From: JBFWMG01 sp050251715
GTDB taxonomy: Bacteria; Desulfobacterota; Desulfovibrionia; Desulfovibrionales; Desulfovibrionaceae
Reading direction: 5' to 3'
Assembly (NCBI GenBank): GCA_050251715.1
Contig: JBFWMG010000006.1
Location: 92,854-156,853, forward strand
DNA length: 64,000 nucleotides
Positions 26,001 to 34,674 of the stretch are shown in pieces (position 1 is the stretch's first letter; each line of letters begins with the position of its first letter). A program made the translations under genes and the position numbers. Below the pieces are notes generated by a model that worked only from the letters and a program-made list of their open reading frames with translations, made no database searches and was not told the DNA's origin.

Positions 26001-27588
26001 GGTCGTCCTTGCCCGCGCCGCGCCCCAGGCTGTCCATGAGCGAATTTTCCATGAACACGGTGCACCGCTCGCCCAACCGGCACGGCGCGGCGGCTGCCAG
26101 CGCCCGCGAGGCAAAGACGTCCTTGATGGGCACGCCGAGCTTTTCCGCCTGCTCCTCCAGAAACGACCCGGTACCCGCCGCGCACGCCTTGTTCATCTCG
26201 AAATCCGCAATGACCCCGCCATCCAGGCTGATGAATTTGGAGTCCTGCCCGCCTATCTCGAAAATGGTGTCCACGCTGGGGTCGATGAACACGGCGGCGG
26301 TGGCCTGGGCCGTGATCTCGTTGCGCACCACGTCGGCGCGCACGTAGTCGGCGATCATGTACCGGCCCGACCCGGTGGTGCCCACGCCCTCGATGGCCAC
26401 GCGGCCCGCGTAGCGCTGGGCCAGCTCCGCCCCCACCTCGCGCAGGCCGGTGCGCACCGCCTCGATGGGCTGGCCCGCCGTGCGCAGGTAGCGCTTGGAC
26501 AGCAGGTTGCCCTCGGCGTCCACCACGGCCAGGTTGGTGGATATGGAGCCGATGTCGATGCCGAGCCAGGCCGGGATGCGGCCTTCGCCCGCCTGGGGCG
26601 CCACGGGTTCGTCCATGACGCCGCGTTCCACGTGGCGTGCGGCGAAATCGTCGCCCGGCTGGACCAGGGGGGCGTGGACCGGGGCGTCGAACCCCGTCCG
26701 GCCTTGCAGCAGGTCAAGCGCCTCCTGGGCGATCGGCGTGGCCGTGCCGTCCGCCAGCGCCTTGAGCGCCGCGCCCGCCGCGCACATGACCGTGGGCGGA
26801 TCGGGGATGACCATCTCGCCGGGCGCAAGGCCCAGCACCTCGGTAAAGGCGCGCACCATGCCCGCGTTGCACGCCACGCCGCCCAAAAAAGCCACGCGGC
26901 CCGGCATGGGGCGGTTGCGGATGATCGCGCCCTTGAAGTTGCGCGCCACGGCAAAGCACAATCCCGCCACCACGTCGCACAGGGGCGTGGCGATCTGCTG
27001 CAGATGGATCATGTCGGACTTGGCGAACACGCTGCACCGCCCCGCCACGCGGGGGGGCCGGGCCGAGGCCAGGGCCGCGGCGGCGAAATCGCCTATGGAC
27101 AGGCGCAGCCGCTCGGCCTGCTGGTCCAAAAACGAGCCAGTGCCCGCCGCGCACACGGAATTGAGGGAAAAATCAAGGATGGCCTCGCCGTCGAGCACCA
27201 AATATTTGGCATCCTCGCCACCCATCTCGATGACCGACGAAACCTCGGGGTGCAACCGCCGCATGGCGGCGGCAATGGCCAGCAATTCGTTGACATGGGG
27301 CGCGCCCAGCCGCGTGGCCACGGTCTTGCCCCCCGCGCCGGTCACGGCCAGGGGCACCCCGGGATAGCGGTCCAGGGCATCGGCCAGCAATGCCCGCGCG
27401 GTTGCCAGCGGCCGCCCGCCATGGCGCAGGTAGCGGGAAAACGCCAGTTCGCCCGTCCGGTCAACCACCGCGATCTTGGCGGCAACGGCCCCGACGTCCA
27501 GGCCCATGGCCCAGCCGGGAAACGCACCGGAATCCAGCCCACCATTCGTGTTCATATCACTTTGAAATGAAAAAGATTGGTGAATCAT
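23083..27588 (-). CDS. Giant acyl-CoA dehydratase activase-related protein (two BcrAD/BadFG domains + DUF2229 + HgdB-like)
   Basis: This 1,501-residue protein belongs to the activases of 2-hydroxyacyl-CoA dehydratases. It has two ASKHA ATPase domains, about residues 28-290 and 340-600. Each has an acidic phosphate loop (GLDVGAVAAKIAVVD; GIDIGSISTNLAVVD) and the [4Fe-4S] cysteine segment (CAAGTGSFLDQQ; NKACAAGTGSFLEEQ). A Cys cluster follows at about 625-655 (ECKGCDNRCEINR, GGRCEKYD), then a DUF2229 region (MADTCFPVKAALGHVRWLAG). The C-terminal part resembles the dehydratase D-component. Residues about 1015-1075 are an inserted heptad repeat TPHPTVA. The start is ambiguous: AGGG precedes ATG 27588, and ATG 27555 is an alternative. 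No dehydratase genes lie nearby, so its target is unknown. Confidence 0.9.
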   Translation of the reverse strand: MIHQSFSFQSDMNTNGGLDSGAFPGWAMGLDVGAVAAKIAVVDRTGELAFSRYLRHGGRPLATARALLADALDRYPGVPLAVTGAGGKTVATRLGAPHVNELLAIAAAMRRLHPEVSSVIEMGGEDAKYLVLDGEAILDFSLNSVCAAGTGSFLDQQAERLRLSIGDFAAAALASARPPRVAGRCSVFAKSDMIHLQQIATPLCDVVAGLCFAVARNFKGAIIRNRPMPGRVAFLGGVACNAGMVRAFTEVLGLAPGEMVIPDPPTVMCAAGAALKALADGTATPIAQEALDLLQGRTGFDAPVHAPLVQPGDDFAARHVERGVMDEPVAPQAGEGRIPAWLGIDIGSISTNLAVVDAEGNLLSKRYLRTAGQPIEAVRTGLREVGAELAQRYAGRVAIEGVGTTGSGRYMIADYVRADVVRNEITAQATAAVFIDPSVDTIFEIGGQDSKFISLDGGVIADFEMNKACAAGTGSFLEEQAEKLGVPIKDVFASRALAAAAPCRLGERCTVFMENSLMDSLGRGAGKDDLLAGLSYSIVENYINRVVAGRRIGGNIFFQGGTAFNKAVVAAFEKFLGRRITVPPHHDVTGAIGMGLIARDHMRARGGATTFKGFAVAERGYGLSSFECKGCDNRCEINRVSMEGEDATLFYGGRCEKYDIRRQAGGEAFDLFTWRREMLEEAHHERAAAFKRSPFRALRGRIGLPRVFFFHDYLPYFATLLWYLGFEVVLSPPTNAAVIHQGVQATMADTCFPVKAALGHVRWLAGQDVHSVFVPSFVDMAEKGDPYASGQACPLTQSFPYQARAAFPDTRIIAPVLSRSMSRGALLRTLRRAFAAFNLSGFEMGRALRKARRAQARFEAVVQAKGREVLAAASGKRLLVVMGRAYNAFDSGLNLDIPKKLATLGVTALPMDFLPGLPPGRDVEDTWPEMYWRSGQRLLRAARQVRGNPDLEALFIGNFSCGPDSFIHQFVTREMRGKPYLHLEIDEHSADAGVITRCEAFLDSLAMRAASAKASTPHPTAATPHPTVATPHPTVATSHPTVATPHPTVATPHPTVATPHPTVATPHPTVATPSPAAVPGAGGNDDNDDGPITHRVAFALDAKKRHRRVYIPSMCDHAHALAAAFEICGVAAEVLPPTDAEAIALGRKHVTGKECYPFAVTTGDMLKKALAPDFEPDRAAFLMFSGVGPCRFGQYNVLQRLIMDRVGLGRVPIFSPSQDVAFYAELGIIGTDYARKSWEGVVAIDLLTKLLHETRPFEREPGAADALYADALARVRGALVAANGDRSALVALMRAVRRDFEAIPRTGESKPLIGIVGEIFVRSNRFSNEDLVRQVEALGGEAWLAPIDEWVHYVNWGAMQNAIAARSLKRMCGIHLKARVQHAIAADLEATCHGYLKTIHDPPVSRILKNAAPWLHHSFRGEAVLSVGKSIDMAGRGASGIINAMPFGCMPGTVVTSLMRTVAQRLDVPCISIPFDGTPSPTMRLQLEAFMEQARRRSSRG
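24364..24546 (-). repeat. 21-bp in-frame tandem repeat coding for TPHPTVA heptads
   Basis: About eight copies of a 21-bp unit encode TPHPTVA with one TSHPTVA variant. On the plus strand the units alternate GTCGCGACCGTGGGATGAG and GTCGCGACTGTGGGATGAG. Because the unit is a multiple of three, the copy number can vary without breaking the frame. It lies in a linker between conserved domains. Confidence 0.9.
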
Positions 27589-27809
27589 TCGTACCCTGCA
27601 TCATCGCGATAATATAGCCTTCGATGGCACCCGATGCAACCAGGAATGCACATTGGCCGACTCATACACCGATGCCGGAAAGTTGGCGCTCTTTTCCGCC
27701 ATGCCAACCTATACGTGTTTTATTTCGACTGGATACATGTTTGGCAAGAGCTTTGCATATCTGGTGGTGTCACCGTGGGCAATTTTGACGCAACCGAGGA
27801 GGAACACCC

Positions 27810-28184
27810 ATGCTGTTTCTGATGAATGGCAATAAGAAGAAATCGGCCGAATCCACCGTGGAAAACTATGCCGAGGTCAAGGAACTTTTTTTGAGCGGCA
27901 GATTCCCGGTCACCACAACCGAAAACATTGAAGGCAAGGCCGTGTGCAAGGTGCTGGGCCTGGTGGCCAGCCGGGGCTACGACTCCGAGGAAGCCTTTTT
28001 CGGCATGGCCGCCCGCGCCGTGAACAAGGGCGCGCAGGCCATCATCGGGTATCAGGAGAACGTGGCCTTCCACCCTGACGGCAGCAAGTTTTTCTCCTGT
28101 TACGGCACGGCGGTGCAGTTCGCCAAGCCCATGAACACGGGCGCAAGCAACGGCGTGACCCGCCGCATGCCGCAACTGGCCTGA
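27810..28184 (+). CDS. YbjQ-like (UPF0145/DUF74) small protein
   Basis: This 124-residue protein contains a segment (about 35-100) that resembles the YbjQ/DUF74 fold: TTENIEGKAVCKVLGLVASR, then AVNKGAQAIIGYQENVAF and a final FFSCYGTAVQF. YbjQ family members form pentamers and have been proposed to bind metals, but function is unproven. GAGGAGG eight bases upstream of ATG 27810 is an excellent ribosome-binding site. The gene stands alone between the activase (divergent) and an EamA exporter. Family call is moderate; the reading frame is secure. Confidence 0.6.
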   Translation: MLFLMNGNKKKSAESTVENYAEVKELFLSGRFPVTTTENIEGKAVCKVLGLVASRGYDSEEAFFGMAARAVNKGAQAIIGYQENVAFHPDGSKFFSCYGTAVQFAKPMNTGASNGVTRRMPQLA

Positions 28185-28323
28185 TTTTCCTTATCGGCAA
28201 AGGCGCATTCATGGTACCGGGGAGGCCATAGGGGTCTCCCCGGCCCCCTTTTCGCCGTCCTTGGCCCGATAACCGTCCTTGCGCCATTGCCTTTGGCGCG
28301 CTTTTCCCCTAGAGCATTCGCCC

Positions 28324-29220
28324 ATGCACGCCACCGCCCTGCGGGCCAACATCCTGCTTTGCATCACCGCCGCCATTTGGGGCGCCGCCTTTGTGGCCCA
28401 ACGCGTGGGCATGGAGCACGTCGGCCCCTACACCTTCAACGGGGTGCGCTTCCTGCTGGGCGCGGCGGCGCTCGCGCCGCTCATCTGGCGCATGCACAAG
28501 GCCGGAGCCGGGCATCCCGCGCCCACGCGGCCAGGCCTCAAAAGCTATCTGCTCGGCGGCGTGGCGGCGGGCGCCATACTGTTCGCCGGAGCCACGCTGC
28601 AACAGGTCGGCCTCATGTACACCACGGCGGGCAAGGCCGGGTTCATCACCGGGCTGTATGTCGTCATCGTGCCCTTCATGGGCCTGTGCTTCCGCATGCG
28701 CTCCACCCTGGGGGCGTGGGTGGGCGCGGGCCTCGCGGCGGTGGGCCTGTATTTCCTGAGCATCACCGAGGACTTCACCATTGCCTACGGCGACCTGCTG
28801 GAACTGGTGGGCGCGGTGTTCTGGGCAGGACACGTGCTCATCCTCGGCTGGCTCTCGCAACGCCTCGACCCGGTCAAGCTGGCCTGCGCCCAGTTCGTCA
28901 CCTGCGGCATATGCAGCCTGGCCATGGCCGTGGCCACCGAACCCATCACCGCCTCCGGCCTGGCCGGAGCCACCCCGGCCATCCTGTACGGCGGACTCAT
29001 GTCCGTGGGCGTGGCCTATACCCTCCAGGTGGTGGCCCAGCGCGACGCGCACCCCACCCACGCCGCCATCATCCTGAGCCTGGAGGCCGTGTTCGCCGCC
29101 ATAACCGGCTATTTCATGCTGGATGAGGTGCTCTCGCCGCGCGGCATGCTGGGTTGCGGGCTCATGATGGGCGGCATGCTGCTGTCACAGCTCTGGCCCG
29201 GCAACCCGTCCAAGGCGTAA
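28324..29220 (+). CDS. EamA/DMT-family exporter (second)
   Basis: This inner-membrane protein of about 298 residues has two EamA repeats: ILLCITAAIWGAAFVAQRVG at the N-terminus, GKAGFITGLYVVIVPFMGL, and ILSLEAVFAAITGYFMLDE in the second repeat with the conserved Glu. It differs clearly in sequence from the 22067 exporter. I chose ATG 28324 because the protein then starts as family members do. The upstream frame to 28279 and the lack of a clear ribosome-binding site leave this open. CTAGAGCAT at 28312-28320, identical to the end of the CTAG elements, lies just before the start. Confidence 0.87.
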   Translation: MHATALRANILLCITAAIWGAAFVAQRVGMEHVGPYTFNGVRFLLGAAALAPLIWRMHKAGAGHPAPTRPGLKSYLLGGVAAGAILFAGATLQQVGLMYTTAGKAGFITGLYVVIVPFMGLCFRMRSTLGAWVGAGLAAVGLYFLSITEDFTIAYGDLLELVGAVFWAGHVLILGWLSQRLDPVKLACAQFVTCGICSLAMAVATEPITASGLAGATPAILYGGLMSVGVAYTLQVVAQRDAHPTHAAIILSLEAVFAAITGYFMLDEVLSPRGMLGCGLMMGGMLLSQLWPGNPSKA

Positions 29221-29341
29221 ACCGGACCAGCCTTCCTTTTCCCGGCATTGCCTTTCCCGCATCGCGCCTTATGTTTCCGGCATGGCGCGTGCTTTGCCAT
29301 GCCCTTGTTTCTTGCCGCGCCACAAGCCCAAGGAGGCTGCC

Positions 29342-30244
29342 ATGAACGACGCACGCAAGGCGCTCATCATCGCATCGCTGGCCGGAGACAGCCTGGCCCT
29401 CGGCGCGCATTGGGAATACGACCCGGCCCGCATCGCCGCCACGCATGGCCGCGTGGAAACGCTTCTCGCCCCGGCCCCCGGCTCCTACCACGCGGGCAAG
29501 GGGGCGGGCGACTTCACCCACTACGGCGACCAGACCATGGTGCTGCTCGAATCCGTGGCCGCGCGGGGATCCTTTGACCTGGACGATTTCTTTGACCGCT
29601 GGAAAACCCTGTTCGACGCCTACGCGGGCTATCGCGACATGGCATCGAAAAAAACACTGTCACGCATCGAATTCGGGGAAGGGCCGCTGACCTCGGGATC
29701 GCCCTCCAACGACCTGGCCGGAGCGTCGCGCATTGCGCCCATCCTGGCGCTGCCGGAAACCGGCGACGCGCTGGTGGCGGCGGCCATGGCCCAAACCCGC
29801 ATGACACACAACAACCCGCAGGTTGTGGAAGCGGCGGCCTTTTTCGCCCGCGCGACGCGTTTCGCCCTGGCCGGCGCATCCGTGACGGCGGCGCTGGAAC
29901 AGGCGGCGGCAGCGGCCGATCCGGCCCTGCCCATTGCCGGATGGGCTGCGGCGGGCCTTGCCCTGCGGGGCATGCCCTCGGTGGAGGCACTGGGAACGCT
30001 GGGCCGCACCTGCCACATCGACCAGGCCTTTCCCGGCACGGTGCAACTTTTGGCGCGCCATGGCGACGACCTGAAGACCTGCCTTGTGGAAAACGTCATG
30101 GCCGGTGGCGATTCCGCGGCACGCGGCCTGCTGGCGGGCATGGTGCTGGGCGCCGCGCACGGCCTTGGCGCCGTGCCGGGCGCATGGACCGACGGCCTGC
30201 GGCGCAAGGACGAGATCCTCACGCTGCTCAACGCCCTGCCATGA
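29342..30244 (+). CDS. ADP-ribosylglycohydrolase family protein
   Basis: This 300-residue all-alpha hydrolase is of the DraG/ARH type, which removes ADP-ribose from proteins or small molecules. The metal-site motifs are visible: SLAGDSLALGAHWEYD near the N-terminus, DFTHYGDQTMVLLESV, and near the C-terminus AGGDSAARGLLAGMVLGAAH. AAGGAGG six bases upstream supports ATG 29342. No nitrogenase or toxin-type ADP-ribosyltransferase is nearby, so the substrate is unknown. It converges with the PEBP gene across a terminator and cloverleaf element B. Confidence 0.87.
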   Translation: MNDARKALIIASLAGDSLALGAHWEYDPARIAATHGRVETLLAPAPGSYHAGKGAGDFTHYGDQTMVLLESVAARGSFDLDDFFDRWKTLFDAYAGYRDMASKKTLSRIEFGEGPLTSGSPSNDLAGASRIAPILALPETGDALVAAAMAQTRMTHNNPQVVEAAAFFARATRFALAGASVTAALEQAAAAADPALPIAGWAAAGLALRGMPSVEALGTLGRTCHIDQAFPGTVQLLARHGDDLKTCLVENVMAGGDSAARGLLAGMVLGAAHGLGAVPGAWTDGLRRKDEILTLLNALP

Positions 30245-30270
30245 AAAAAGGCCGGGACAACCCGGCCTTT
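30244..30270. terminator. Bidirectional terminator between convergent genes
   Basis: The stem AAAGGCCGGG/CCCGGCCTTT has a 4-base loop. Minus-strand transcripts from the PEBP gene meet the longer T-run (A-run 30244-30249), and plus-strand transcripts meet a short TTT. Confidence 0.75.
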
Positions 30271-30296
30271 GGACGTGCCACCAAAAGCGGCGGCCT

Positions 30297-30402
30297 TGGC
30301 GCATCGTATCTTTGAAAAAGATGAGATGCTCTAAGGCATTTTGTTGAAATAATGCTTTATTCTTTCAAATCCTCGCATTGTTCCAATGCTAAAATGCGCT
30401 AG
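30297..30402 (-). repeat. Family-1 CTAG cloverleaf element, copy B
   Basis: Read on the minus strand it begins CTAGCGCATTTTAGCATTGG and contains the hairpins GCATTG/CAATGC and TTGAAAGAATAA/TTATTTCAA (imperfect). The family linker AAAATGCCTTAGAGCATCT and hairpin CTTTTTCAAAG follow, ending in GATGC without a clean CTAG. It lies between convergent genes, and its CTAG provides the stop codon of the PEBP gene. Confidence 0.65.
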
Positions 30403-30998
30403 CGCCGCGCGTAGCGGCCCAGGAGCCGGGCCTGGCCCAGGATGTGCCCCTCCATGGCGCGGACAAGGTCCGCCTTGCGCACGCCGGCCTTGAGCGGCAA
30501 CTGCGTGTCCAGGGCGTAGAGCGTGAAATAGTAGCGGTGCGTGCCGGATGGCGGGCAGGGGCCGCCGTAGCCCGTGCGGCCCCACGAGTTGAGGCCGTGG
30601 GCGGCCTTTTGCGCCACCGTGCCCAGGGGCTGGATGGCATCGGCGGGCATGGCCTCGGGCAGGCCCGTGGCCGTGCCCGGAATGTTGAACAGGATCCAGT
30701 GGTCCCACACGCCCACGGGCGCGTCGGGATCGTCGCACACCAGCGCGAACCGCTGGGTTCCCTCGGGAACGCCATCCCAAGCCAACGGCGGCGAAACATC
30801 CTCGCCGTCGCAGGTGAACCGCGCCGGAATGGCCGCCCCCTCCACAAAAGCCGTGCTTGTCAGCCGCATGCTTCCCTCCTGGCCTGCCGCCGCCAACGCG
30901 GCGATCCCCACCACAACGCACAACGCCACCGCCACCCACATGGCAACGAGCGGCAGGGGCCGCGGCCATGCCCGCCCGGACGCCGGACCCTCACGCAT
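30399..30998 (-). CDS. YbhB/YbcL-type PEBP (Raf-kinase-inhibitor-like) protein, exported
   Basis: This 199-residue member of the phosphatidylethanolamine-binding protein family has an N-terminal hydrophobic segment (LPLVAMWVAVALCVVVGIAA), so it is probably exported or membrane-anchored. The PEBP ligand-site motifs follow: FTCDGEDVSPPLAWDGVPEG, VCDDPDAPVGVWDHWILFNI and GGPCPPSGTHRYYFTLYALD. ATG 30998 has GGAGG at 9 bp and overlaps the end of the upstream sensor kinase by 8 bp (ATGCGTGA), which implies coupled translation. Functions of bacterial YbhB proteins are poorly known. The coupling suggests, but does not prove, a role linked to the kinase. Confidence 0.88.
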   Translation of the reverse strand: MREGPASGRAWPRPLPLVAMWVAVALCVVVGIAALAAAGQEGSMRLTSTAFVEGAAIPARFTCDGEDVSPPLAWDGVPEGTQRFALVCDDPDAPVGVWDHWILFNIPGTATGLPEAMPADAIQPLGTVAQKAAHGLNSWGRTGYGGPCPPSGTHRYYFTLYALDTQLPLKAGVRKADLVRAMEGHILGQARLLGRYARR

Positions 30999-33900
30999 GC
31001 CGCACCGCCTCCTGTCCGGGAGCCAGCACGCTTGCCGGCAGCCGCACATGGAACGCGCTGCCCTGGCCAAGGCAGGATTCGGCCCATATGCGCCCGCCAT
31101 AATGCTCCACGATATGGCGCGAAATGGCGAGGCCAAGCCCCGTGCCCTTGGGCTTGTCCGTTGTGGTGTCCCCTTGGCAGGTTTGGTAGAATTTGTCGAA
31201 CACGTTCTCCAAATCGCAGGCATTTATGCCCTGCCCCGTGTCCCGCACCACGATATGCGGCTCTCCCGAGGCATCCACGTCGCACCCCAGGCCCACCTCG
31301 CCCCTATCCGTGAACTTGATGGCGTTGTGCAGCAGATTGATGAGTATCTGCTGCAACCTGTCGGAATCCATGACCACGCAGGGCAGATGGGGCGAAAAGT
31401 CCAGCCGCAGCGAGACCTGGGGTTTTTCACCAAAATGGCCCTCCACGCTACGCGCCGCCATGTGCAACGCGTCCGAAAGGCACACCAGTTCATCACGCCA
31501 TTCCACGCGGCCCTTTTCAATGCGGTCAAGGTCGAGCACGTCGTTGATGAGCCGCGTCAGGCGTTCGCCCTCCTGGATGATGATGTTCAGGTTCTGCTCC
31601 GCCCTGTGTCCCTTGCCCGCAATGCGGGGATCGTCCACCACCAATGGCATGAAGCAGTTCTGGAAATCCCGCCGGATGAGTTTGGCGAAGCCGAGCACCG
31701 AGGTGAGCGGCGTGCGCAGTTCGTGGGACACAGAGGAGAGAAAGGCCGACTTCATCTCGTCCAGATCCACAAGCCGCCGGTTGGCCTCCTCCAATTCCCG
31801 CGCCTTGTCCCGCAACGCCTCGGTGCGGTCGTCCACCATGGACTCCAACTCCTCGTTCAGCCGGGTCAAGGCCTCCTCGTAGGACTTGCGCTCAATGGCC
31901 ACGGCCACCTGCTCCGACACCGCCTCCATGAGCCGCACGTCCGCCTCGGTGTAGTGGCGGGGGTTGGTGTAGTGCTGTACGGCCATGGCGCCAATGACCT
32001 TGCCCCGCACGGTGAGCGGCACGCCAAGCCAGATGGCCGCGGCCGTACCCACGGCGGCGGGGCGTTGCAATCCCTTGTGCCGCACAAATTCCTCGGAGGA
32101 CATGAAGAGCGGCCTGCCGGTCCGGATGACCTCCAGCGTCATGCTCTGCGTCGCCGGATCGCTGATATTGGAGATATCGTAGTAATGGCCCTGCTCATCC
32201 TCGCAATAGGTGAAGGTGAGCCGGTCATGCCTCTCATCGACCAGGGCGATGAAGAAGTTGGTGGTATCCACCAACTCGTTGAGAATGGCGTGGATGGTGG
32301 CGTACAGCTCGCCCAGGTCGCGGGTGGTGCTGATGGCGCGGGAAATCTGGTACAGCACCCGGGTGGTGCGCTCGTTTATGATGCGCTCGGTAATGTCTTC
32401 CAGAAAGCCTTCGTAATACAAGATGGTTCCGTCCGCATCCCGCACGGCGCGGGCAGACTCCGCCGCCCACGCCATGGTGCCGTCGATGCGGCGATAACGG
32501 CTCTCGAACCCCTGTACGGTGCCTTTTTCCTCCATGATCCGCTTGAACCGTTCCCGCTCTTCCGAAAAGGCGAAACTCTGGCTGCCGATATCCGTCACCG
32601 ATTCGATGAGTTCCTCGGCGGTGTTGTACCCGAAAAATCGGGCCATGGCGGTGTTGGCCGTGATATAGCGGCCATCGGGCGTTGTCTGGAACATGCCCTC
32701 CGTGGCGTTCTCGAAGATGGCCCGATACTTCTCTTCAGACCGTTTGAGTTCGGTCACGTCCGTCATCATGATAAGCAGGCGATCCCCAATGGCGGCGTGG
32801 CGGAACTCAATGTCACGCATGGCGCCGTCGCCGCAGGTGACCGTGGCGACCAAAGGAGTGGCTCGTGCGCCCATCTCCCTCACGGCGGCCAGCGACGCGG
32901 CCCACGCGGCCATGGCCCGCTCACGGTAGGCCCGCTCGGGATAGGCCAGCAGCCACCATTGCTCCACATTGGGCACATCGTCTTCAGACCACTGCACGGT
33001 TTCCATGAACCGCTTGTTGCGGAACGGAATGAGGCCATCCTCGGTGACAATGACCAAACCCACGGGCGATTCGTCAAGAAGCGTCCTGAACCGCGCCTCG
33101 CTACGGCGCAACGCCTCCTCCGCCCGCTCACGCTCCGCAATGCGCTGTTCGAGCCCGGCGTACAGTTCGCGCAGCCGGATGCGCATGACCTGCACCGACC
33201 GGGCAAGCTCAGTGGTCTCGCCGCCGGGCACAACCCGCACCGGGGTTTCCAGGTCACCCCTGCCAATGCGCTCGGCATCCTCCACCAACTGGTGCAGGGG
33301 CTGGGTGAGACGACGCGCGAGAAGCATGACCAGAATGCCCACCAGCGTCGCCACCACCATGGCGCAGCCAAGCACGTAGAGCCGCAGCCTGTCCACCGCG
33401 CCCATCACTTCGCGCTGCGGTGCGGCGACCAGGACATAACAGTTCCAGGGGGGAAAAGAGCGGAACACGGCCAGGAAGGAAGAGCCGTCACGGGTGAAGG
33501 CGGTTTTGCCCTCTTCCTGGCGGGACATGGCGGCGAACCAGGGTTCGGTGTCCACGCGGGTTCCCACCTCGTCCGCCTGGGGATGCATGAGCACCACCCC
33601 GCGCGTATCGACCACGAAAATATAGCCCGCCGAGCCTATGGGAACCTCACGCAGGGCGTTCCAGGCCGCGGCCCGGATTTGCTGGGCGTTGGCCTCCACG
33701 TGTTCCAGCCCGAAACGCACAAGGACGTCATGGTTTTCCCGTATCACGCGCACAGCCTGGGCCAGCTTGGCGTCCAGCCACCTCCCGCCCAGCAACGAGA
33801 TCTGCCGTTCGCTCAACCAGCCGCTCAACAGCCCCACCCCCATCATGCCAATGAAGAACAACGGCACGGTGGTGGCCATGATTTTTCCGTAAAGTTTCAC
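30991..33900 (-). CDS. Large membrane sensor histidine kinase (Cache-HAMP-PAS-PAS-GAF-HisKA-HATPase)
   Basis: This kinase of about 969 residues has a first transmembrane helix (ATTVPLFFIGMMGVGLLSG). A periplasmic Cache-type domain follows (GYIFVVDTRGVVLMHPQADE, VDTEPWFAAM). A second helix (LGCAMVVATLVGILVMLLA) leads to HAMP, two PAS domains (FRTLLDESPVGLVIVTEDGL; YRAIFENATEGMFQTTPDGR) and a GAF domain (VPLTVRGKVIGAMAVQHY). The HisKA box is SSVSHELRTPLTSVLGFAKL, and the HATPase has VRDTGQGINACDLENVF and GTGLGLAISR. I use GTG 33900; ATG 33879 is possible and a longer frame to 34026 less likely. The 3' end overlaps the PEBP gene by 8 bp. Confidence 0.88.
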   Translation of the reverse strand: MKLYGKIMATTVPLFFIGMMGVGLLSGWLSERQISLLGGRWLDAKLAQAVRVIRENHDVLVRFGLEHVEANAQQIRAAAWNALREVPIGSAGYIFVVDTRGVVLMHPQADEVGTRVDTEPWFAAMSRQEEGKTAFTRDGSSFLAVFRSFPPWNCYVLVAAPQREVMGAVDRLRLYVLGCAMVVATLVGILVMLLARRLTQPLHQLVEDAERIGRGDLETPVRVVPGGETTELARSVQVMRIRLRELYAGLEQRIAERERAEEALRRSEARFRTLLDESPVGLVIVTEDGLIPFRNKRFMETVQWSEDDVPNVEQWWLLAYPERAYRERAMAAWAASLAAVREMGARATPLVATVTCGDGAMRDIEFRHAAIGDRLLIMMTDVTELKRSEEKYRAIFENATEGMFQTTPDGRYITANTAMARFFGYNTAEELIESVTDIGSQSFAFSEERERFKRIMEEKGTVQGFESRYRRIDGTMAWAAESARAVRDADGTILYYEGFLEDITERIINERTTRVLYQISRAISTTRDLGELYATIHAILNELVDTTNFFIALVDERHDRLTFTYCEDEQGHYYDISNISDPATQSMTLEVIRTGRPLFMSSEEFVRHKGLQRPAAVGTAAAIWLGVPLTVRGKVIGAMAVQHYTNPRHYTEADVRLMEAVSEQVAVAIERKSYEEALTRLNEELESMVDDRTEALRDKARELEEANRRLVDLDEMKSAFLSSVSHELRTPLTSVLGFAKLIRRDFQNCFMPLVVDDPRIAGKGHRAEQNLNIIIQEGERLTRLINDVLDLDRIEKGRVEWRDELVCLSDALHMAARSVEGHFGEKPQVSLRLDFSPHLPCVVMDSDRLQQILINLLHNAIKFTDRGEVGLGCDVDASGEPHIVVRDTGQGINACDLENVFDKFYQTCQGDTTTDKPKGTGLGLAISRHIVEHYGGRIWAESCLGQGSAFHVRLPASVLAPGQEAVRHA

Positions 33901-34133
33901 ATCCCGCCTAGTTACGTCATAAATTGGTTGGTCAGCAATGTACCTCGACGACCATTCCCGCTGGACATGGCAGGGTTGCACGAACCTCCCGCGCCATGCC
34001 AGAGGAAAAAGCCCCTTTACCAACAAAACGGCACCAATAGTTGTTTTGTAGTACTATAACAGATGTAAGACAAGCCTCCCCGCCAAAAGAACGCGCCACT
34101 CCGTCAATTCTTCTTCGGCGAGGGTGGCCGGGG

Positions 34134-34646
34134 TCAGGCCACGTGGAACCGCCACCGGCAATAGCAGTCGTCCGGATGGGGGTCGGGAGGGGCGTACAGG
34201 CACGTCACCTGGATGGCGGGATCGATTGCGCGGGCAAAGGCGGTGAACTCGGCCATGTGCATGCCCTTGCAGGCGTACTCGCCCTGGCCGTGGCGCTTGC
34301 GCCCCTCCTGCGACGGGCAGTTGGCCACGCTGATATGGATGCCGTCCTCTTGGCGCCGCATGTCGTAGCCCACGATGACCGCCCAGGGGAAATGGCGCAA
34401 GGCGGCGGCAAAGGCGTCCAGGCCGGTCAGACCGGGCGGCAGGAAACGCTCCTTGATGCGCCGCGCGGCCAGTTGCGCGGCCTTGCCCCACACCGCCTCG
34501 TTCAACGCATCCGCCGCGCCGGCCCCGTAGGTGGCCTCGGCATTGATGTACCAGAACGCGTCCACCACCTGGTAGTGCCAGAGCAGAAACTCCAGATAGG
34601 CGTCGCGCCGGTCGCCCTCCGGGCCGGAAAGAAAGGATGTGTCCAT
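34134..34646 (-). CDS. Conserved protein with Cys-rich C-terminus (DUF6125-like)
   Basis: This 170-residue protein begins MDTSFLSGPEGDRRDAYLEF and has a helical N-half with WYINAEATYGAGAADALNEA. The C-half has several cysteines (ANCPSQEGRKRHG, GEYACKGMHMAEF, VTCLYAPPD, DDCYCRWRF) that could bind a metal or cluster. The pattern recalls DUF6125 or ATC-hydrolase-like proteins common in anaerobic deltaproteobacteria; I am not certain of that link. GGGAGG upstream of ATG 34646 supports the start. It is 82 bp downstream of folD, beyond the folD terminator, so it probably has its own transcript. Confidence 0.6.
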   Translation of the reverse strand: MDTSFLSGPEGDRRDAYLEFLLWHYQVVDAFWYINAEATYGAGAADALNEAVWGKAAQLAARRIKERFLPPGLTGLDAFAAALRHFPWAVIVGYDMRRQEDGIHISVANCPSQEGRKRHGQGEYACKGMHMAEFTAFARAIDPAIQVTCLYAPPDPHPDDCYCRWRFHVA

Positions 34647-34674
34647 GCCGCCTCCCTTGCGCGCCGTGGCAAAT

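Noticed and set aside
24625..27570. Very long open frame antisense to the activase, with others antisense to the TRAP permease, the 30.5-34 kb kinase and the 37.8-40.9 kb genes
   Set aside because: The opposite strand encodes full-length conserved proteins; the antisense frames are Gly/His/Arg-rich, lack ribosome-binding sites and arise from G+C-rich codon use.
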